Shown piece by piece: positions 29,614-33,984 of a stretch of 33,984 nucleotides of DNA (position 1 is the first letter of the stretch; the number at the start of each line of letters is the position of its first letter). The stretch spans positions 1 to 33,984 of the IMG/VR virus record IMGVR_UViG_3300042888_000057; one strand, written 5' to 3'. A program made the translations under genes and the position numbers. The notes below the pieces were generated by a model, which ran no database searches, had not been told where the DNA came from, and was given only the letters and a program-made list of their open reading frames with translations. Origin of the DNA: a virus.

Positions 29614-31109
29614 AGTATTGTCACCCCTTGTGATGCGGATTTAAATTGTGTTGATCCGCAATATCCAATCCCTGTAATACCTTGCCAATTGTTGTTGATG
29701 ACGTTTGCAGAACCCCATGTGGATTGATCCCACAAGCTCGTATCCCAAATCGCCGCACTTGTTGGCGTGAATTGCACTGCCGACGTATTATCTTCCAAAT
29801 CAAAGTCTACGTTCATGCCAATAGCAACAGCAGGTGCGCCACTAGTGAAAATGCTTGTCCTAGCTCTAGTGAAATACTTTTTTACGCCCCTGCTTTCAAA
29901 GTAATTAAAAGCCTGTTGTGCAATGGTGTTGATGTTTGCGCCATCGTCAGCATAAGATTCGTCCCATGCGTGTCCAACAAAGCCATTACCACCGAAATAA
30001 GGTTCGTTGTTATAGATTTCCCAACAATTTGCCGCCCAGTTGGTAAAGTTACACCACGCTTTTGTGATGTTATTCATTACATATTGCTGCTGCAATCCTA
30101 AGCCGAACGGGATATTGACAGTCAAAGCGTTGTGCTTTGGGTCAAAAATCATTTGCCACCCAGTGTTATTTCCATATGCTTGAGTCGCAGCAGCAAAAGC
30201 ACCTTGGATTTTGTCAGACAGCGCAATTCTTGGGTCTAAGCGTGATGACTGTAGACTTGCAGCAAGAGGGTAAACGCCGTTGTATGTCAAAACGACAATA
30301 TCGCCGCCGTACTTAATCAAACAACGCTTGCCAACTGGCTTACCTGTGCGCCAAACGCCTATCAACGCCCATTTAGCAGCATTAGAGGGGTCTGTGCCAG
30401 CATAAACAATAACTTCGCCATTAGACGTTATAAACACAAGGTTATCGTCTACGCCGTATCCTGCGTCGATTGTCCATGTGCCAACAGCAACCAAATAGCC
30501 ACCAAGCTGCGCTACCGAACTCATGTCGATATAGTTAGCTGCGCCCTGAATTGAGAGCGTTGGCAAATACCACGCCTTTAGTGTCTCTTTCTGGGTAAAC
30601 CATACTTGGTTTTTAAAAATCGTAATGTTGTTAAAGGTTGTATCGTCAACGCCTGTAATCGTTGGATTGAACCATGTAGCGCCATCGTAAAGCAAAGGAT
30701 GATCTACACCGTTAACGGCATATATATAGCCACCCGCAGGTGTTGTGACGTTTGTGTATTCCCACTGAGCGTTTGACAGACCTGTTTCAACTGGTGCGCC
30801 AACCACGCCGCCAAGCGTTACGTCATAGATTTCAGTGTCAACACAAGCAAACAGCTCGTTTGTTTCACCAGACGAGTAGCCAAGCAATGTTTCCACTTCC
30901 CCCGGCAACCCTGTGGCGTACTTTGTAAAGCCTGGTCGAAGTATGACGTTGTTAACCGACGGGAATAAGTTGGTTAGCTGAACAGCGTCTAGCGTATCCA
31001 TGTTTGCAATCGAATCACGCACGTTCCATCCACCAATGGGCGAGGGAAGCGACGCAACCCTAGCTGCGGTTTGCTGGACTAATTGATTGATGCCTCTGCG
31101 TGTTGCCAT
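29565..31109 (-). CDS. Tail tube / nozzle-type protein
   Basis: A 514-aa protein. It begins GINQLVQQTAARVASLPSPI, then GGWNVRDSIANMDTLDAVQL and TNLFPSVNNVILRPGFTKYA, the signature of a large family of short-tail phage proteins with a beta-propeller-like body (repeats such as NQVWFTQKETLKAWYLPTLS). By order (portal, adaptor, this gene) it should be the tail tube or nozzle, equivalent to T7 gp12 or P22 gp10. The C-terminus ends YQQGWAGI inside the GNAT gene's start region. Confidence 0.75.
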   Translation of the reverse strand: MATRRGINQLVQQTAARVASLPSPIGGWNVRDSIANMDTLDAVQLTNLFPSVNNVILRPGFTKYATGLPGEVETLLGYSSGETNELFACVDTEIYDVTLGGVVGAPVETGLSNAQWEYTNVTTPAGGYIYAVNGVDHPLLYDGATWFNPTITGVDDTTFNNITIFKNQVWFTQKETLKAWYLPTLSIQGAANYIDMSSVAQLGGYLVAVGTWTIDAGYGVDDNLVFITSNGEVIVYAGTDPSNAAKWALIGVWRTGKPVGKRCLIKYGGDIVVLTYNGVYPLAASLQSSRLDPRIALSDKIQGAFAAATQAYGNNTGWQMIFDPKHNALTVNIPFGLGLQQQYVMNNITKAWCNFTNWAANCWEIYNNEPYFGGNGFVGHAWDESYADDGANINTIAQQAFNYFESRGVKKYFTRARTSIFTSGAPAVAIGMNVDFDLEDNTSAVQFTPTSAAIWDTSLWDQSTWGSANVINNNWQGITGIGYCGSTQFKSASQGVTILWASTDIVYQQGWAGI

Positions 31110-31111
31110 GT

Positions 31112-32020
31112 TTAGTTCGGGCCATAACCAGTGTCAGGAATGTTGTCGTATCCGATGAGGACAGTTCCGGGTCTTGGAGCAAACGACAGGTTAGCAGAGC
31201 TTGTATCTTGCGCTAGTATAGTCTCTAGTTCAGTCATGTAGTTGCGATACATTGCTGTTGTATCAAAGCCCTTAGCTTCAAAATACTTCAGTTTTGTAGA
31301 CAACACCATCAACCGATCAGGGTAAATGCAGGTGTCTAAATCGTTAGTAAACGAATTCTTTGCAGTTCCGTCAGCAGCTTCTGCCCATGCTTGTGAACGG
31401 TACTCGTAACCGAGTAGCTCATTAGTGGAAACGCCAGGCCAAATCTGAAATGTGTTGCCAAGCAAACGCCACCGGATACGAGGGCCAGTCGAGATAAACC
31501 CAGACAACAGCCACTCCCATTGCTGTGCGTCAGTCGGGCCTAACATCTCCCAGTGCTTTGACTTATCCCAATGAGTACGAGGAACTGTCGCATCATAGTC
31601 AGCAGGTAGCGGATACTGTACTTTCATAAAGCACAAATCAGCACCAACATACGTTCCCGTTGCTGGCTGATTAACTGTTACCTGAGTTGCAGAATCAACG
31701 CTTACGATGTAAACAGCGTTCCCAAGACCGTTACCTGTTACTTGATATGTCGTATCAAATCCAGCGGTGCTTGGGATGTTTGTAATTGTGTAGGTATTGA
31801 GGAGGACATCACCAGTTGTGTTGGTAAAGTCTGTCGTAAACAAATGCTGCTTAGTCAGCCTGCGCCAATCGCCTTTCTTTAGCAATTCATAGCCCGATGC
31901 GTTCATCAGAGCTAAGATTTGGATAACGTCTTGACTAGTGTTACCCGCTACAGAAGTTGGAGTTGATACGCCTAACTCGTTTGTCACTTGCGTGACTAAT
32001 TGCAGCATTGTGGATGACAT
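31112..32020 (-). CDS. Head-tail adaptor protein
   Basis: A 302-aa protein. The N-terminal TMLQLVTQVTNELGVSTPTS and ALMNASGYELLKKGDWRRLT form the helical adaptor core, a beta insert follows (TITNIPSTAGFDTTYQVTGN), and the C-terminal WNGYEYRSQAW-like region (YEYRSQAWAEAADGTAKNSF, then TCIYPDRLMVLSTKLKYFEA) is typical of adaptors such as T7 gp11 or P22 gp4. It probably docks under the portal. It is separated from the nozzle gene by only two bases. Confidence 0.78.
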   Translation of the reverse strand: MSSTMLQLVTQVTNELGVSTPTSVAGNTSQDVIQILALMNASGYELLKKGDWRRLTKQHLFTTDFTNTTGDVLLNTYTITNIPSTAGFDTTYQVTGNGLGNAVYIVSVDSATQVTVNQPATGTYVGADLCFMKVQYPLPADYDATVPRTHWDKSKHWEMLGPTDAQQWEWLLSGFISTGPRIRWRLLGNTFQIWPGVSTNELLGYEYRSQAWAEAADGTAKNSFTNDLDTCIYPDRLMVLSTKLKYFEAKGFDTTAMYRNYMTELETILAQDTSSANLSFAPRPGTVLIGYDNIPDTGYGPN

Positions 32021-32566
32021 TTATTCCTCTTTCTTCGGTCTACCAGCCTTTTTATCAGCCATGAGCGCAGCAAGTTGCCCTTTAAGTTCAGCTAACTCTT
32101 GCTTCGTATTCTCAATTTCAATTTGGCTTTCAGACTGGTTTTTGTTCAATAAGAAACTTCGAGCTTTGTCACGCAAACCTGCTGCGCCCATACCTATCTT
32201 TTGAAGCTGCATATCCGACGCTGTAGCTACTTGCTCAACAGTCTGAAACTTCAAAATACTCAATTCTTCCAATTGCATTTGATTAAACTCGCCTGGACGA
32301 GACAAATGCCAATCTTTCAACGGAGTGCCGATCATTTGTGCGTCGTTGTTTTGCATCTGATAGTGTAGCCATTGACGAGGAAACCTCTGTTTATGACTTT
32401 CACGCACTGGTTGCTCAACCACGTTCGTCTTATCGCCTGGCACTACGATTCTAACAAATGGAACACCTTGGTACTGTTTTTTTGTGTCCGTACTAGGGTG
32501 TTCAAACGTATAAAACTCGACAAATAATTGCGAGTCTGCATTACGAATATCGCTATCTAATCCCAA
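32021..32566 (-). CDS. Hypothetical head protein with coiled-coil tail
   Basis: A 181-aa protein. The first 90 residues are beta-rich (LFVEFYTFEHPSTDTKKQYQ, PFVRIVVPGDKTNVVEQPVR). Residues about 105-140 (ILKFQTVEQVATASDMQLQK, IGMGAAGLRDKARSFL) look like helix-hairpin-helix repeats, and the end is a coiled coil with a basic GRPKKEE tip. I recall similar proteins after the capsid gene in many podoviruses, of undetermined role. It directly follows the terminator hairpin and precedes the adaptor. Confidence 0.7.
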   Translation of the reverse strand: MGLDSDIRNADSQLFVEFYTFEHPSTDTKKQYQGVPFVRIVVPGDKTNVVEQPVRESHKQRFPRQWLHYQMQNNDAQMIGTPLKDWHLSRPGEFNQMQLEELSILKFQTVEQVATASDMQLQKIGMGAAGLRDKARSFLLNKNQSESQIEIENTKQELAELKGQLAALMADKKAGRPKKEE

Positions 32567-32583
32567 AATCCTCTCCCGTTAGA

Positions 32584-32614
32584 TAAAAATGGGGGGAAGG
32601 TTTCCCAACCCCCC
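32584..32614 (-). terminator. Intrinsic terminator after decoration-like gene
   Basis: Arms 32591-32596 and 32609-32614 are six G-C pairs; an AA/AA bulge and two more G-C pairs enclose a GAAA tetraloop on the minus strand. ATTTTTA follows (32590-32584). It lies between the 98-aa gene and the 181-aa gene and would reduce downstream transcription after the abundant capsid products. Confidence 0.8.
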
Positions 32615-32621
32615 GACTACA

Positions 32622-32918
32622 TTACACCGATGCTTTGCTGAACCAAGCGTAATCGCCCGAAACTAGAGCAACTGCTGGGCTTGTGTAAGCACCACCAGAA
32701 GCAGTAGCCAAGAACGTAGCTGGATCAACTGAGCAATCTGCGTCAGAAGCAGCAATACTTGCGTTTGCTTTTGCCAACACATACAACTTACCATCCGAAC
32801 CAAACACTTGCAGACCGAGAGGGCCGCTCGTGGGGACAGCCGTACCTGCGCTGTTGGTGTTGGTGGTGACAGTGCTAGTTAGCGTAGCACCGATGACTGG
32901 CGAGACTGAATAAGCCAT
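32622..32918 (-). CDS. Capsid decoration-like protein
   Basis: A 98-aa protein following the major capsid gene: AYSVSPVIGATLTSTVTTNT, then SDGKLYVLAKANASIAASDA and ALVSGDYAWFSKASV. It is all-beta with small residues, the size and place of head-decoration or capsid-stabilising proteins. AAGGA before the ATG is a good ribosome site. It ends just before an intrinsic terminator, which fits high-level expression with the capsid. The specific fold is not recognised. Confidence 0.65.
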   Translation of the reverse strand: MAYSVSPVIGATLTSTVTTNTNSAGTAVPTSGPLGLQVFGSDGKLYVLAKANASIAASDADCSVDPATFLATASGGAYTSPAVALVSGDYAWFSKASV

Positions 32919-32939
32919 GATAGTTTCCTTTTATGTTAA

Positions 32940-33941
32940 TTAAGCAATCAACACGCCGTTAAACTGTGGGCCAGACGATGTGAGGTTGCCGGCCCAGCCG
33001 ATTAGCTTCACGATTGCGTCTTGGTTAACAGCTTGGCGCTCGCCGCCGATAGGCACGAAGTTGCGATCAACGTGTGGACGGAACATCATGTACTTGGTGT
33101 TCAAGAACCACATATGGTTAGCAGTTGCATCGTTACCGATACCACCGTCTAGCACAACGTCAGAAGCCATACCAGCGCCGTAATACTTCAGGCTTGCGAA
33201 ACCAGAACCTGCACTGGAATTGCCACCGTCAGTAATACGCTGAATTGCTTGCAGCGACTGAAGATACAGGCTGTAGTAGTTGTTGTCGCAAACGATCAAG
33301 TCAGGCTTGTCTGTTCCACGAATCAACTGTACAGCAACCGAATCCATGTACTTCTGGATGTTGGAAGCCGAAACAGCAGCAGTTCCATCAGTTACGCCAG
33401 AGTAAGACACTGAGCGCCAGAATGCCCAAGTTGCACGATTGATGCCACCGTAAGTGCCAGTAGCAGGCGCATCGGGCACAGCGGCCCCGAGGCCGGTTAT
33501 GTTTTTCCCGCTGTTACCAGTACCGTCGAGATAAATATCACCCGAAATACGGTTAGCCAACTGTGCTTCAGCAACGCTCATACGACCATCGAGCAAGTCG
33601 ATGATTGCTTCTTTGCCGCTGTTTTGGATCATTTCCAGACCAGAAATCGACACGGCTGCTGCGTACTGAGTAATCGAGAACTGAGCCGCCGAAATTGGCG
33701 AGTTCTGCGACACGTTCAGGACTTCGTAGCCAGAGTACGAGTTCGTGTTGTCGGTTGCTGTGTCGGTATACATAATTTCTTGCAAAATTACGTTACCACC
33801 AGAGAAAGTCTTTACGTTGCCACGTTCTTTAAGGCGGCGCAATAAAGCGTTGTTGTTTGTTACGTTGTCAGCAAGCTCACCAGTGCGGCTTTGAATGTTA
33901 GTCGCAATGATGTCGCTGATCGAGCTATTGGCAAATGCCAT
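32940..33941 (-). CDS. Major capsid protein
   Basis: A 333-aa coat protein. NSSISDIIATNIQSRTGELA, then NALLRRLKERGNVKTFSGGN and VILQEIMYTDTATDNTNSYS form the N-terminal arm and first strands of an HK97-type fold. The central DRNFVPIGGERQAVNQDAIV near the end and the spine-helix-like segment EAIIDLLDGRMSVAEAQLAN are also typical. It is a major structural product, preceded (across the contig joint) by the scaffold-like gene and followed by the decoration-like gene. GGAGA lies before the ATG. No protease gene is visible. Confidence 0.87.
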   Translation of the reverse strand: MAFANSSISDIIATNIQSRTGELADNVTNNNALLRRLKERGNVKTFSGGNVILQEIMYTDTATDNTNSYSGYEVLNVSQNSPISAAQFSITQYAAAVSISGLEMIQNSGKEAIIDLLDGRMSVAEAQLANRISGDIYLDGTGNSGKNITGLGAAVPDAPATGTYGGINRATWAFWRSVSYSGVTDGTAAVSASNIQKYMDSVAVQLIRGTDKPDLIVCDNNYYSLYLQSLQAIQRITDGGNSSAGSGFASLKYYGAGMASDVVLDGGIGNDATANHMWFLNTKYMMFRPHVDRNFVPIGGERQAVNQDAIVKLIGWAGNLTSSGPQFNGVLIA

Positions 33942-33984
33942 AATAATCTCCGATTAGGTTATCAAAAGCGTTCGTTAAGGCTGT
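33850..33984. repeat. Right copy of terminal direct repeat
   Basis: Positions 33850-33973 repeat 1-124; the last 11 bases have three differences from 125-135. One difference is silent (Asn) and the other two change a Gly codon to a Ser codon in the scaffold-like gene. Confidence 0.93.

Overview
The window looks like one complete genome of a small tailed phage with a short, podovirus-like tail, assembled as a circle and cut inside the major capsid gene. Positions 1-124 are identical to 33850-33973, and a further 11 bases match with three differences, so the unit genome is about 33.85 kb. The host is probably a Gram-negative bacterium: there are clear Shine-Dalgarno starts, a GH108-type endolysin and a 3TM-type holin. 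A freshwater or marine proteobacterium is a guess; nothing in the sequence names the host. I see no integrase, RNA polymerase, DNA polymerase, tRNA, CRISPR array or reverse transcriptase.

Layout. The short rightward arm (16901-19927) carries an ERF-type annealing protein, SSB, a 47-aa protein, a PD-(D/E)XK exonuclease, then small proteins including a membrane protein, a helix-turn-helix protein and a secreted cysteine-rich peptide. A Cro-like 73-aa repressor (16776-16555) diverges from it. Next is about 520 bp with no convincing gene (16024-16554), full of hairpins. All other genes run leftward in one circular path: a winged-helix protein (15993) and a string of small early genes; a replication-loader-like protein; a TET-associated-type glycosyltransferase; a YbcO-like nuclease; a PAPS-reductase-like PP-loop protein; RusA; then terminase small and large subunits, portal (8206-5921), a long fibre (5532-2284), small proteins and a scaffold-like protein (1027-113). 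The path crosses the contig ends into the major capsid protein (33941-32940), a decoration-like protein, head-tail adaptor and tail proteins, a GNAT protein, three large ejection-type proteins (one with an N-terminal lysozyme domain), a second fibre and the lysis cassette, which ends at 19924.

Control. The most striking non-coding signal is a 14-bp imperfect palindrome, consensus TTAAG-WTAG-CTTAA, at five sites: before the leftward early operon (16010), at the repressor start codon (16776), in the main rightward promoter (16840), in a second rightward promoter (18877), and just after a good -35/-10 pair before the terminase genes (10165). This suggests one small repressor controls early, late and its own transcription. 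Genes are tightly packed with many ATGA or TGATG overlaps; several genes of 20-58 codons were found by following these overlaps.

All product names come from reading translated sequence against remembered family motifs. No database search was run.
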